A DNA stretch of 64,000 nucleotides. It comes from Arcicella sp040387735. Its GTDB lineage: Bacteria > Bacteroidota > Bacteroidia > Cytophagales > Spirosomataceae. The stretch covers positions 97,690 through 161,689 of the forward strand of contig JAZKDE010000067.1 in assembly GCA_040387735.1 (NCBI GenBank), given 5' to 3'. Shown here in pieces: positions 42,987-52,986 of the stretch. The notes under the pieces are model-generated. The model was not told the DNA's origin. It saw nothing but the letters and a program-made list of their open reading frames with translations, and searched no databases. Every line of letters begins with the position of its first letter. Positions within the stretch are counted from its first letter, which is position 1. Position numbers and translations under genes: made by a program.

Positions 42987-44660
42987 ATGAATAAAATTTA
43001 TCTCTCCCTTTTAATTACTTATTTAACGTTGATTTCTCAGTTTATTTTCTCACAAATAAACATAACTTATCCTACCAGTAGGGCAGTTTTTCAAAGAGGT
43101 AATAACAACCAAACTATCGTATTTATCGCAGGAAATTACAGCAGTTTTTCCGATAAAGTAGAAGCTCGGGCCATTGCAAGAACGATGATTCCTTCCCAAG
43201 GAACAAGTGTCGACTGGACAATTATTCAAAATAATCCTGCCAATGGCTTTTATGCAGGTTCGTTAACCATAACAGGAGGATGGTACGATTTAGAGGTGCG
43301 TTATTGGAACGGAACTACACTTTTAGGTTCAACCTCAGTTCAGAAAATTGGTGTTGGTGAAGTTTTTTTAATTAGTGGTCAATCTAATGCCACTGGAGAT
43401 GGAGATTTAAGAAATCAAGGAAATTATGGCCCAATGGCAAATGATGACCGAGTTAGTATCGTGAATTATTTGGTAGCGTATCCAACAAACTACGGTGGTA
43501 TTGTACTTCCTCGGGCTGAATTTAGTCGATTAGATTCCACTTGTACACTTGCCCCTTTTGGTGTAAGTGCCTGGTGTTGGGGAGCTCTGGGTGATACATT
43601 AACAAAAAAACTAAATGTCCCCGTAGCATTTTTCAATGGAGGATGGTCTGGAACTGGGATAACTGCTTGGAATGAATCGGCCAATGATTCTACCGCTACA
43701 CCCTTCAATTTTTTTACAATGCCCAGAGGAATGCCTTACGGAAATTTTCGGGCTGCACTTCATTTTTACATTGCCCAGTTTGGCATTCGAGCGGTATTAT
43801 GGCATCAAGGTGAAACGGATAATTTGCAAGAAACTTCGCAAAATACTTACGGTAATTATCTTAAAAATATAATTTCAAAAAGTAGGGAACATAGTGGAAA
43901 AAGTAATTTGGCGTGGGTTGTTTCCAGAGCGTCAAGGTATAAAGGATTTCAACTAACTAACTCACGAGTTTGGAAACCAGTCATAGATGCCCAAAATGAC
44001 GTGATTGGATTAAATGGCTTAGCTCAGCCCAACTACATAAATAATGTCTTTGAAGGACCTAAAACGGATTCTTTGGTCGGTCCCAATATAAGGACAACGG
44101 ATTCGATTCATTTTATAGGAAATGGACATCGAATATTGGCAAAAGTTTGGTCACAAAAATTGAATGCGGCTTTTTTTAATAATTCAACGCCCTATCTACC
44201 GACCTCTCCACCTACATTAACCAGCGACTGTAATAGTGCCTCAAGCTTATTAATTAGTTTATCAAACTCATATCCCAACGTTCGCTGGACAAACAATAAT
44301 ACGGCTGATAATAATTTATCGGTTTCTAATAGCTATTCGGCATCTTCTGGCGTTTTTAGGGCAAGAGTTAAAGATGCTTTAGGGAACATTTTTATTTCTC
44401 CTCAAATCTCGATTCCAGGTAATTTTGCGGGTTTAATTCCAATTAGTAGTAATAAGTCGGGGATTTGGCACGATGTTGATTCTTGGACTTGTGGTCGAAT
44501 CCCAAGCTCAATTGACTACGTTACCATCAAAAGTGGACACGAAGTTATTATGAGTAATGGGTTAACAGGCCGTTTCAAAAAATTGGAACTAAAAGGGACT
44601 TTACGTTTTTTTTCTACTGGAGTATTGCAAAGTTTAACTTCAGTCAGCGATGGTAATTGA
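42987..44660 (+). CDS. secreted SGNH/sialate-O-acetylesterase-like protein
   Basis: 557-residue exported protein. The start at 42987 (MNKIYLSLLITYLTLISQFI) gives a clean signal peptide; the frame extends 18 codons further up without one. Residues 25-125 form an Ig-like beta domain. The SASA-type esterase domain starts with EVFLISGQSNATGDG (nucleophile Ser in GQSN, about 140) and ends with the DSIHFIGNGHRILAK block carrying the catalytic Asp/His. The C-terminal 150 residues hold an Ig-like piece and a SGIWHDVDSWTCGRIPSSID beta-helix-like segment. It probably deacetylates a glycan. Its last 21 bases overlap the convergent kinase gene tail to tail. Confidence 0.82.
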   Translation: MNKIYLSLLITYLTLISQFIFSQINITYPTSRAVFQRGNNNQTIVFIAGNYSSFSDKVEARAIARTMIPSQGTSVDWTIIQNNPANGFYAGSLTITGGWYDLEVRYWNGTTLLGSTSVQKIGVGEVFLISGQSNATGDGDLRNQGNYGPMANDDRVSIVNYLVAYPTNYGGIVLPRAEFSRLDSTCTLAPFGVSAWCWGALGDTLTKKLNVPVAFFNGGWSGTGITAWNESANDSTATPFNFFTMPRGMPYGNFRAALHFYIAQFGIRAVLWHQGETDNLQETSQNTYGNYLKNIISKSREHSGKSNLAWVVSRASRYKGFQLTNSRVWKPVIDAQNDVIGLNGLAQPNYINNVFEGPKTDSLVGPNIRTTDSIHFIGNGHRILAKVWSQKLNAAFFNNSTPYLPTSPPTLTSDCNSASSLLISLSNSYPNVRWTNNNTADNNLSVSNSYSASSGVFRARVKDALGNIFISPQISIPGNFAGLIPISSNKSGIWHDVDSWTCGRIPSSIDYVTIKSGHEVIMSNGLTGRFKKLELKGTLRFFSTGVLQSLTSVSDGN

Positions 44661-45665
44661 TGCAACGACAAAATTATTTTCTTCGCTGACCTTAAATATT
44701 GCTTTTTCTTGAAAATTTAACATCAGTCTTTTCTCAAGATTTTTCAATCCTACGCCAGTAGGAGAATTATTTGGTAGGAGTTTTCCAGTATTGATAACTT
44801 TTAGCGTAAAGATATTATCATAATTATAAGCTTTAATGATAATTTCGCCACCAGCTTTGCACTTTCCAATTCCATGTTTAATGGCATTTTCAACTAACAA
44901 TTGTAATGACATTGGCGGAATTTTGGTATGGAGAATATTTTTATCAACATCAAACGAATAATTCAAACGCTGTTCGTACCTAATTTTTTCCAAAAAGAGA
45001 TAATCCTTCACAAAATTAATCTCTGTATCCAAACTCACTAAATGTTGGTCGCCCATTGTTAGTGAAGTTCTCAATAACTGGGATAATTCGGTCAATGCAT
45101 GACGAGCAAGATGGGGATCAGACAGTGTTAATGCTTTGATACTATTGATAGCATTGAACAAAAAATGTGGATTGAGCTGATTTTTAAGGTTTGCCAATTC
45201 TGCCGTTTTCAAAGCAGTGTCTGAATGAGCTAAAGCAAGTGCTTTATATTGAGATTCGTAATTGCTCAATAGCAGGTGATAAAATAAATACCATAAACCA
45301 ACGTACCGAATTGATTCGATAAAAAATTGAAAGTAATCGTAAGTTTCTAAAGGTATGCCCTCACTTGGTTTTCTGTACCGTTGAAAACCAAAGTAATAAT
45401 CTAACATAAAGATAGCACCACCCGTAATTAATGAACCAGCGATGGCAAAGAGAATCGTGCTTTTATTATCACGCTGTTTCTTTAAAAATAAGAATGCGTA
45501 GGTGTGCGTACAAATGATACAGATTAAAAAACTAATGATTACATAGCTAATTCGGATTGAGCTATCATTAAAATACTTTGTGGTAGGGTAACGTAGAACG
45601 AAAGTCGTAAAAAGCCACCAAGATAACTGCATTATCCAGTATAGTCTTCTTGAAATGTAACGCAT
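44640..45665 (-). CDS. LytS-type sensor histidine kinase
   Basis: 341-residue membrane kinase of the LytS/YehU class. Four transmembrane helices occupy about 10-140. The His_kinase domain starts at LKNQLNPHFLFNAINSIKAL (phospho-acceptor His), followed by a HATPase with LLVENAIKHGIGKCKAGGEI (N box) and PTGVGLKNLEKRL (G box). Such kinases normally pair with a LytTR response regulator, often adjacent; none is seen here, so its partner is elsewhere. The signal is unknown. Same strand as, and 44 bp downstream of, the large metalloprotease/barrel gene, so possibly co-transcribed. Confidence 0.88.
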   Translation of the reverse strand: MRYISRRLYWIMQLSWWLFTTFVLRYPTTKYFNDSSIRISYVIISFLICIICTHTYAFLFLKKQRDNKSTILFAIAGSLITGGAIFMLDYYFGFQRYRKPSEGIPLETYDYFQFFIESIRYVGLWYLFYHLLLSNYESQYKALALAHSDTALKTAELANLKNQLNPHFLFNAINSIKALTLSDPHLARHALTELSQLLRTSLTMGDQHLVSLDTEINFVKDYLFLEKIRYEQRLNYSFDVDKNILHTKIPPMSLQLLVENAIKHGIGKCKAGGEIIIKAYNYDNIFTLKVINTGKLLPNNSPTGVGLKNLEKRLMLNFQEKAIFKVSEENNFVVASITIAD

Positions 45666-45709
45666 GAGAGAAGTTTTAAAATAAAATTATAAAAGCAAGA
45701 GAGTATGGA

Positions 45710-48634
45710 CTAAAAACCAATATCTAAAATTAATGGTTGAATTAGAAATTGTCCATTATTTGGCAAATAAATTGCTCGAAAACCTGCTTCAAATTGTTGC
45801 GAGAACCGTAAAACATGGAATTGAGCCGTAAAATCCATGCCAAAGGTAGTATAATTTCCAGAACTTGAACCTCTATAATTTACTTGTTTTCCATCTTTAA
45901 ATTCTATCCAGTTATAATTGGTTGAACCATTTCCGAAATCTGCGAAGAAATTGGCCTTCAATCTTTTTAAATAAAGTAGTCTTCCTAACGTCCAGTCAGG
46001 GTCAAAAATTGGCAAACGATACTCAATTGAAGCGGTAGTTAAATTTTCAAAACCTCGATAACTTTGTCCTCTCGGAAAAAATAATGGGCTACCAAATAAA
46101 TATAATTTATCGTTCGGAGCTCCGATTGCATTCTTAAAACCTAATTGATTTTGAATTCCTCCTCGTAATAAAATACTATGATGACGGAAAATTCCAGGGA
46201 AATACATACTTCCCTGAACTGCCGAAAGTCCCCCTTCAAGATTACCCCCAAAAGGAAGATTCCTCATATAAATACTGAAAGATTGTCCCCAGCGTGGTGC
46301 AACGTCACGGGTAGCTCTTTTCAATTGTCGAGAGTATGAGAAAGTATAAATCATAGAATTCAAATTTCCATTTCCAGTCAATGTTTTAGGACGATATTTT
46401 TCCATTAAATCATAACCTGTCGTTTGTGTTAAAGCGACATTTACACCCAAATTCATCGACTGAATATACTTTGACCGAGTAAGATTTAATGGCAAACCAA
46501 TTCCAAAAACAAATTGTTGTTGACTCCACTTATCACTGACAAGGCTATCTAATGGATTGGCACTATCAATGTAAAATGATGCTTGTCGTCCACCGTTAGT
46601 GTAATTAAAATTCAGCGTAGGATACCATCCTTGATAACTAATATTTGTGTAAAACTGCCCACTATTTTCATTCGCATTGTAGGTATAACCCGTAGAAATA
46701 GCGGTTGTACTGAGCAAGTCTTTGGATGCCACGCCAACATTTAAACTATTAGATTGGGATGAATTTAACACAACTCCCCACGTATAAAGATTAAAAATAT
46801 TGGCTTTGCTGTATGGTTTTACATCGTATTGAGTTGTGGGAATATTTTTTAGTAAGTTTTCTCCCGCCTCCTGCAAAACCATTTGTCCGAAATATTTAAC
46901 AGGCTTATTTAAGGTTTCGTCAAACGGGAGAAAATTGACTGGATCGAATGGAATGGAAACAATTTGATGTCCTTTTATCGAAAAATCATTAAAATTCAAG
47001 GTTTTTCCGTCCAAAGAAAAAGAAGGATTAAAAGCTCCAAATTTACGATTAGTCACTTGAAAACGCTTTTTAGAGGACAAATCAAAAGCAAAAATATTAT
47101 CAATTCCTGTAACACCAGAATTAAATAAAATGAAATTTCCTTTTTTTACAGGGTAGGCAATATTCTCATTGATAGGCGTAAAAAGTTCGGTTTCCTGACC
47201 ACTTTCAACCTCAATTTTTACGATTGTCTTCAACCCATTTAGCAACTTTACCACATAAATTTCGTTCTCTTCCGACCAACGTGGGTGAATATAAAATGCG
47301 TTTTCAAGATTGGCAATTCGTTTTATTTCCTGACCATTTGCCGCATCCAGGAGAATAAGCGTATATTTATTAACTACTGAACTCTCAATCGCTACAATTT
47401 TTGTAGCATCCGGTGAAAGTGACGGAGCGGCTAATTTAGATTTATGCGTAATGCTTTTTACTCTATCACTATTAAAATCATATAATTTGAGAACGGAATA
47501 ATCTCGTTGTCCCCAACGCAAATCATACTTAAATTCCGACCAAACTACTTTTGACCCCGAAACGGATAAAGTACCAGATTCATTAAGAATTCCGAGTTCT
47601 AAAACTTTTTCTTCTTGCTCTAAAGTATCTAAAATTACCAATTGTTGAATATCAGAAAGCCCAGATTTTTGAGCTAAAATTCTACCATCGGGTAAAACTT
47701 GAGGAAATTCATAATTAGTGTAATATTTATTATGCGTTGTTCGGTAATATTTAACGGGTGTTTCCTTTAACTCACTTACTTGATTTTTCCATTGCGTTGA
47801 TATATCCGTAAAAGCTTGATTATAAAGCTGTTCTGTTTTAAGTCCTGTGACTTTTTTAATATTATTTGAAAAGGAAAACGGATAAAATGGCATCCTATAA
47901 GTTCCTTCCAATATCTTCTCCCACGCTTCAGTACCAAATTTATTTTTCAAGTAAGATGTCATATAATAACCACTTACATAATGATTGGGAATAAAATCTT
48001 TGTAAGAACGACAGACCGCTTTGGAATAATCATAAGCTCCCTTTGTCAATAATTGAGTTCGAAGAGCCATGTCAAAAGTAGGAATCCGTCCTCTTCCAGA
48101 GGTCGTAAGTGATGATTCTATTCCAACGGCATCACCTTCCCAAAACCAATTTGGTACGGTCAAAGATGTAACAACAGCCAAACCATTATTACCAAATAAT
48201 TGATAAAATAGCTTGGTTGTACCAATCAAGGCTTTATCATTTTGGACAACGTGCCGAAATTCGTGGACTGAAAGTAAATCCAGCCAATTATTATTACCAA
48301 GTAGCGTATAATCTTGCGGGGAAGTGGTAAAAAACTCAGAACGCCGGGGTAATAGAGATACAAAACCATTTGACTGAGAAGTCTGATTTTGCAAAATCAA
48401 AGAAATTGGTCGTGGTTCGTGTCCTAAAGATTTACTAACGGGCTGATAAACAGACTCTAATACATTGGCTGTTCTATTGCCAACCGAAGAAATTTGAGAA
48501 GGAAAAATTAATCTAAAATGAGCCGTTTTAATTTGTGACCACTTTAAGTCAGCAGGGTTTTGGGATAAATTATCTTGAGCGTAAATATGAAAAATAGAAA
48601 TAATCAGCAGAAGTATTAGTGAGATTTTTTTCAT
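45710..48634 (-). CDS. gluzincin-like protease fused to beta-propeller and outer-membrane barrel
   Basis: 974-residue exported protein (signal peptide KKISLILLLIISIFHIYAQ). Residues 30-290 form a peptidase-MA-like domain with the zinc motif HEFRH at 124-128 and the downstream glutamate in WFWEGDA (Glu166). The middle (about 300-590) repeats TolB/WD40-like blades (VLPDGRILAQKSGLSDIQQL, APSLSPDATKIVAI, FNPSFSLDGKTLNF). The C-terminal ~330 residues are beta-strand rich and resemble the Omp85/surface antigen barrel, ending in ILDIGF. It probably sits in the outer membrane with a periplasmic or surface protease head. Substrates unknown. Confidence 0.8.
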   Translation of the reverse strand: MKKISLILLLIISIFHIYAQDNLSQNPADLKWSQIKTAHFRLIFPSQISSVGNRTANVLESVYQPVSKSLGHEPRPISLILQNQTSQSNGFVSLLPRRSEFFTTSPQDYTLLGNNNWLDLLSVHEFRHVVQNDKALIGTTKLFYQLFGNNGLAVVTSLTVPNWFWEGDAVGIESSLTTSGRGRIPTFDMALRTQLLTKGAYDYSKAVCRSYKDFIPNHYVSGYYMTSYLKNKFGTEAWEKILEGTYRMPFYPFSFSNNIKKVTGLKTEQLYNQAFTDISTQWKNQVSELKETPVKYYRTTHNKYYTNYEFPQVLPDGRILAQKSGLSDIQQLVILDTLEQEEKVLELGILNESGTLSVSGSKVVWSEFKYDLRWGQRDYSVLKLYDFNSDRVKSITHKSKLAAPSLSPDATKIVAIESSVVNKYTLILLDAANGQEIKRIANLENAFYIHPRWSEENEIYVVKLLNGLKTIVKIEVESGQETELFTPINENIAYPVKKGNFILFNSGVTGIDNIFAFDLSSKKRFQVTNRKFGAFNPSFSLDGKTLNFNDFSIKGHQIVSIPFDPVNFLPFDETLNKPVKYFGQMVLQEAGENLLKNIPTTQYDVKPYSKANIFNLYTWGVVLNSSQSNSLNVGVASKDLLSTTAISTGYTYNANENSGQFYTNISYQGWYPTLNFNYTNGGRQASFYIDSANPLDSLVSDKWSQQQFVFGIGLPLNLTRSKYIQSMNLGVNVALTQTTGYDLMEKYRPKTLTGNGNLNSMIYTFSYSRQLKRATRDVAPRWGQSFSIYMRNLPFGGNLEGGLSAVQGSMYFPGIFRHHSILLRGGIQNQLGFKNAIGAPNDKLYLFGSPLFFPRGQSYRGFENLTTASIEYRLPIFDPDWTLGRLLYLKRLKANFFADFGNGSTNYNWIEFKDGKQVNYRGSSSGNYTTFGMDFTAQFHVLRFSQQFEAGFRAIYLPNNGQFLIQPLILDIGF

Positions 48635-48656
48635 AGTACAATGTGGATAAAAAAAA

Positions 48657-48690
48657 TCCCTTCACTTCTCAAGGAGGAATGAAAGGAATT
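48657..48690 (-). terminator. candidate infC terminator
   Basis: Imperfect hairpin CCTTTCA...TGAAGGG with A8 on the plus strand (T8 in the transcript), about 20 bp after the infC stop. Confidence 0.6.
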
Positions 48691-48708
48691 TTTCAGTATT
48701 TCAAGAAA

Positions 48709-49269
48709 TTATTTTTTCTTTTCTTTAGGCGAAAACATAATTGACATACGTTTTCCCTCTAATCTTGGCATTTCATCCGCTTTTCCTACTTCTTCTAAAC
48801 CTTTCGCAAAGTTTAGGAGAAGAATTTCTCCACGTTCTTTAAAAACGATTGAACGACCTACAAAGTGAACATAAGCCTTCACTTTAGCACCTTCCTTCAA
48901 GAAATTGATGGCGTGTTTAAGTTTGAAGTTAAAATCGTGGTCATCTGTATTGGGACCGAAACGAATTTCTTTCAATACTGTTTTGGCAGCATTGGCTTTA
49001 ATTTCCTTTTGTTTTTTCTTTTGTTCGTACTTGAACTTTGCATAATCCGTAACACGGCAAACTGGTGGAACGGCTTTTGGAGAGATTTCTACTAAATCAA
49101 GATTTTGTCCTTGGGCAATTTCAAGAGCTTTTTTGAAATCCATTATACCTTGCTCAACGTTTTCACCTACTAAACGTACTTCAAGCACGCCTTTAATAAG
49201 ACCATTGATTCTGTAAGGTTCTTCTTCTCTACGATTATTTCTAAAATTGTTGTTGGGGCGTAACGCCAT
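48709..49269 (-). CDS. infC: translation initiation factor IF-3
   Basis: 186-residue IF3, which prevents premature subunit joining and checks the initiator tRNA. The N-domain spans about 1-85 (YRINGLIKGVLEVRLVGENV, YAKFKYEQKKKQKEIKANAA linker). The C-domain begins near 98 (KEIRFGPNTDDHDFNFKLKH) and ends RLEGKRMSIMFSPKEKKK. The start codon is ATG, not the rare AUU used for autoregulation in enterobacteria. Downstream rpmI and rplT, normally next, are missing here and a terminator follows. thrS lies 274 bp upstream on the same strand. Confidence 0.96.
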   Translation of the reverse strand: MALRPNNNFRNNRREEEPYRINGLIKGVLEVRLVGENVEQGIMDFKKALEIAQGQNLDLVEISPKAVPPVCRVTDYAKFKYEQKKKQKEIKANAAKTVLKEIRFGPNTDDHDFNFKLKHAINFLKEGAKVKAYVHFVGRSIVFKERGEILLLNFAKGLEEVGKADEMPRLEGKRMSIMFSPKEKKK

Positions 49270-49543
49270 ATTCTATAAATGATTGGTTTTAAAATGTTTA
49301 TATTTTAGGTTTACCTAATTGTAATATCTAATCAACTGCAAATTACTCAAAAAAGTTACAATATTTGTTATTTTTATGAATCTTCCGTAATCTAAAGCAA
49401 AAAATGAAATTTTGCAAATTATTTTTAGGATTTGGGATTTGAATGAAATGAATTCTTGAAAAATGAGGTTATCCTCAAATAAATATTAAAAAATATTATT
49501 TCTTATCTCCTTTTTAGTCATTTCTCTCTCCTCCCTACATCCG

Positions 49544-51484
49544 CTAATATTTTACAATATTTTTATTAATCTCTTCCTGTGCAATTCTCATAAATTCATC
49601 AATTGGCATCATTCCTAAATCACCTTCACCTTTTTTACGAACCGAAACCATTCCTTGTTCCGACTCTTTTTCACCTACAATAAGCATAAATGGCAATTTA
49701 TTAACCTCCGCATCACGAATTTTACGACCAATTTTCTCGTCTCTATGGTCAATATAACCTCTTAAATCTTGCTCTTGAAGTCTCAAAAATACCTCATTTG
49801 CGTAATCCTCGTATTTTTCCGAAATTGGTAAAACCGCTAACTGTTCTGGAGAAAGCCAAAGTGGGAAGTTTCCTGCTGTGTTTTCAATCAAGATAGCCAC
49901 AAATCGCTCCAAAGAACCAAATGGAGCTCGGTGAATCATTACTGGACAATGTTTTTGATTATCAGCACCCGTATATTCTAATTCAAAACGCTGTGGTAAT
50001 TGATAATCTACTTGAATTGTACCCAATTGCCATTTTCTGCCCAAGGCATCCTTAACCATAAAGTCTAATTTAGGACCATAGAAAGCGGCTTCTCCTAACT
50101 CAACAACGGTTGATAATCCTTTGGCCGCTGCCGAGCGAATAATCGCACCTTCAGCTTTATCCCAATCTTCATCAGTACCGATATATTTTTCTTTATTTTC
50201 TGGATCACGCAAAGATATTTGAGCGGAGAAATTATCGAAACCTAAGGCTTTAAAAACATAAAGCACCAAATCAATAACTTTCATAAACTCACCTTCAACT
50301 TGGTCTGAAGTACAGAAAATATGAGCATCATCCTGTGTAAATCCACGAACACGAGTCAAGCCATGTAATTCTCCCGATTGTTCGTAACGATAAACCGTTC
50401 CAAATTCTGCTAATCGCAAAGGCAAATCACGGTAACTACGAGGTTTTGTCTTATAAATTTCGCAGTGGTGAGGACAGTTCATTGGTTTCAAGAAAAACTC
50501 TTCGCCCTCATCAGGCGTATGAATTGGTTTGAATGAATCGGCTCCGTACTTAGCGTAATGTCCAGAAGTTACATATAATTCTTTAGAAGCAATATGCGGC
50601 GTAATTACAGGTAAATATCCCGCACGAACTTGAGCTCTACGAAGAAAATTTTCCAGACGTTCACGCAACATTGTTCCTTTTGGCAACCACAAAGGTAAGC
50701 CCATTCCCACTTTTTCAGAGAAAGCAAATAATTCTAATTCTTTACCTAACTTTCGGTGGTCACGTCGTTTTGCTTCTTCTAATAGTGCCAAATACTCCTC
50801 CAATTCTTTCTGTTTTGGAAAAGTTACGGCATAAACACGGGTCATTTGTTTACGAGTAATATCGCCACGCCAATACGCACCAGCTACACTCATCAACTTT
50901 ACCGCCTTTACAAATCCAGTGTTTGGAATATGTGGCCCACGGCATAAATCCGTAAAGTTTCCTTGCTGATAAAAGGTAATTGAACCATCTTCAAGACCTT
51001 CTAAAAGTTCCAGTTTGTACTCATCACCTTTTTCAGTAAAGTATTCAAGTGCATCAGCTTTAGAAACGGCAGAACGTTGAAATTCATTTTTCTGACGAGC
51101 CAATTCGAGTACTTTATCTTCAATTTTCTTAAAATCATCTTGACTGAGCATCTTTTCGCCCATGTCGATGTCGTAATAAAAACCAGTATCAATAGCTGGA
51201 CCAATTCCAAATTTTGTTCCTGGGTAAAGGGCTTCAATCGCTTCGGCCATTAAGTGAGCCGAGGAATGCCAGAACGTTGCTTTTCCGTCCAAATCGTTCC
51301 AAGTAAGTAACTGAAAGTCAGAATCTTCATTAATTGGCAACGAAGCATCAACGACTTTACCATTTACTTTGGCGGCTAAAACATTACGAGCCAATCCTTC
51401 TGAAATACTGAGGGCAATGTCCATCCCAGTTGTTCCCTGAGCATACTCTCTGACACTGCCATCGGGCAATTTTATCTTAATCAT
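49544..51484 (-). CDS. thrS: threonine--tRNA ligase
   Basis: 646-residue class II aminoacyl-tRNA synthetase. The ATG at 51484 (MIKIKLPDGSVREYAQGTTG) is chosen because the TGS domain begins there; the frame upstream has no family similarity. Domains: TGS (1-62), editing domain with HSSAHLMAEAIEALYPGTKF (about 70-225), catalytic core with FFLKPMNCPHHCEIYK (zinc Cys) and RVRGFTQDDAHIFC, and the anticodon-binding domain from about 545. Complete and of normal length. In many bacteria thrS precedes infC, as here. No T-box-like leader is evident. Confidence 0.97.
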   Translation of the reverse strand: MIKIKLPDGSVREYAQGTTGMDIALSISEGLARNVLAAKVNGKVVDASLPINEDSDFQLLTWNDLDGKATFWHSSAHLMAEAIEALYPGTKFGIGPAIDTGFYYDIDMGEKMLSQDDFKKIEDKVLELARQKNEFQRSAVSKADALEYFTEKGDEYKLELLEGLEDGSITFYQQGNFTDLCRGPHIPNTGFVKAVKLMSVAGAYWRGDITRKQMTRVYAVTFPKQKELEEYLALLEEAKRRDHRKLGKELELFAFSEKVGMGLPLWLPKGTMLRERLENFLRRAQVRAGYLPVITPHIASKELYVTSGHYAKYGADSFKPIHTPDEGEEFFLKPMNCPHHCEIYKTKPRSYRDLPLRLAEFGTVYRYEQSGELHGLTRVRGFTQDDAHIFCTSDQVEGEFMKVIDLVLYVFKALGFDNFSAQISLRDPENKEKYIGTDEDWDKAEGAIIRSAAAKGLSTVVELGEAAFYGPKLDFMVKDALGRKWQLGTIQVDYQLPQRFELEYTGADNQKHCPVMIHRAPFGSLERFVAILIENTAGNFPLWLSPEQLAVLPISEKYEDYANEVFLRLQEQDLRGYIDHRDEKIGRKIRDAEVNKLPFMLIVGEKESEQGMVSVRKKGEGDLGMMPIDEFMRIAQEEINKNIVKY

Positions 51485-51567
51485 TTTATTTGTGTTTGAT
51501 TGGAGTTTATTGATTGAAAATCTTGCTTTACAAACAACAATTCTTTTCAATTTCTCCAAGTGTTTAT

Positions 51568-52737
51568 TTAATTTACTCCTTTTGATTGTAATGGTTTTAA
51601 TAACGAGGTATCAATTGAAGAACGCCTTGGCATTTCAAATTTAGGGAAAGATGCCGTGTCATACTTCAAATCAAGATTTGGTATATATTCTCCATAAATT
51701 TGCTTTCGCTGAACCCTTGCTATGCCTCCAATCGCTTTATAATCTTGGTTATTTTCGGCAATCATTTGACTATAATATTCTTCGGCTTTTTCATATTCAC
51801 CTGTATATTCCAAACATTGTGCCACGTAAAACTTAGCATCGGGATATTTAGGGTTATGCTTATAAGTTTTTTCAAAATACGGCAAAGCCAAACGAAATGC
51901 TTTGGTTTTGAAATAAATTATTCCCGCACTGAAACTGGCTTGTACCAAATTGGTATCCAACTGTACCGCTCGATTATAACAAAGAATTGCACTGTCCAAT
52001 TTCCAAGCACGTTGGTAAGTATTCCCCCTTTGAAAAAACAAAGAAGCACTTTTAGGATGATATTTTAACGCCTCATGACTGTAAAGTAAAGCAAGGTCAT
52101 ATTCTTTTAAATTAGTATGCACCTCAATAAGTTTCAAATAGGCCGGCAAAAAGCTTGGCTTTAAACCTAAAGCTTGTTGGTACAAATTTAAAGCTAAAGT
52201 GGTATCAGCCATTTTGGCGGCAATTTCACCCTGATAAAAATAAGTTTCACCGTTATTGGGTGAAATTTGCAATGCTTTTCTCAAATATGCTCTTGCTTTT
52301 CCAAACTGATGAAGTTGTTGGTATAAATCACCGAGTAGAGTAAATAATTCGGGAGATTCAATATTTAAAACTTCCGCTTTCGAAGCAGCTTCCAATGCTA
52401 ATTGTGCCTGACCTGTTGCTCGGAGAATTGATGCTTTTGCCTGAAAATAAGTCCCAACGTTGGCTTTTAAACTGATAGCATTGTTAATATCTTCTAATGC
52501 TTCTGTATTTTTTTCATTCTCCAATAATAGCAGAGAACGTTTATAGTAATTTTCTGAAATATTGGGCGAAGCATCAATCGCATCAGTTAAAAAAGCTATT
52601 GCGGCCTCTCGACGTGCTTTTTCAGTTACTTCTGGAACGGCGGGTATAGTTATACCCTTCTTAGATTCGTTTATACACGAGCCTAAAAGACCTATACAAA
52701 AAAATAACTGGAGAAAATTAAGAAATAATTTATTCAT
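51568..52737 (-). CDS. TPR-repeat lipoprotein
   Basis: 389-residue exported protein with a lipobox (FFCIGLLGSCINESKK, Cys21), followed by about nine tetratricopeptide repeats from residue 40 to 355 (for example PNISENYYKRSLLLLENEKN, PNNGETYFYQGEIAAKMADT, PKSASLFFQRGNTYQRAWKL). TPR solenoids mediate protein contacts; with lipidation this is probably a scaffold on the periplasmic or outer-membrane face. A basic Pro/Ser-rich tail follows. It lies 84 bp upstream of thrS on the same strand, with no evident functional connection. Confidence 0.85.
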   Translation of the reverse strand: MNKLFLNFLQLFFCIGLLGSCINESKKGITIPAVPEVTEKARREAAIAFLTDAIDASPNISENYYKRSLLLLENEKNTEALEDINNAISLKANVGTYFQAKASILRATGQAQLALEAASKAEVLNIESPELFTLLGDLYQQLHQFGKARAYLRKALQISPNNGETYFYQGEIAAKMADTTLALNLYQQALGLKPSFLPAYLKLIEVHTNLKEYDLALLYSHEALKYHPKSASLFFQRGNTYQRAWKLDSAILCYNRAVQLDTNLVQASFSAGIIYFKTKAFRLALPYFEKTYKHNPKYPDAKFYVAQCLEYTGEYEKAEEYYSQMIAENNQDYKAIGGIARVQRKQIYGEYIPNLDLKYDTASFPKFEMPRRSSIDTSLLKPLQSKGVN

Positions 52738-52918
52738 TAATCAAATTTACGAAGTTCAACACAAATTTCTTGTTTGACACCGCTTATTTATTGACAGTTT
52801 TTAACCGCCTTTATTCTATAAAATCACCATTAAAGCCTATTGAAGACCTCGATTTTGTGGAAATACCAATGCTTCATTAATAAAGTTAGTTTTTTTTGCA
52901 CATACATTTAAACTTTCC

Positions 52919-52948
52919 TTTGATATACAAAAATTATAAGTAGCTTTG
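52919..52948 (+). promoter_or_regulatory. strong Bacteroidota-type promoter of a small transcript
   Basis: TTTG (52919-52922), 18-bp spacer and TAGCTTTG (52941-52948) match both conserved boxes. The predicted start is near 52952-52955, about 33 nt before a 22-codon ORF. Confidence 0.65.
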
Positions 52949-52986
52949 TATCAGATTATTAACCACCACTTTAATACTAACTGCTG

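Noticed and set aside
42987..44660. Type IX secretion signal on the SGNH esterase
   Set aside because: The C-terminus lacks the usual conserved sorting-domain pattern, so I infer ordinary Sec export only.
51485..51567. T-box riboswitch before thrS
   Set aside because: Only 83 bp separate it from the preceding gene, with no T-box sequence or terminator structure.
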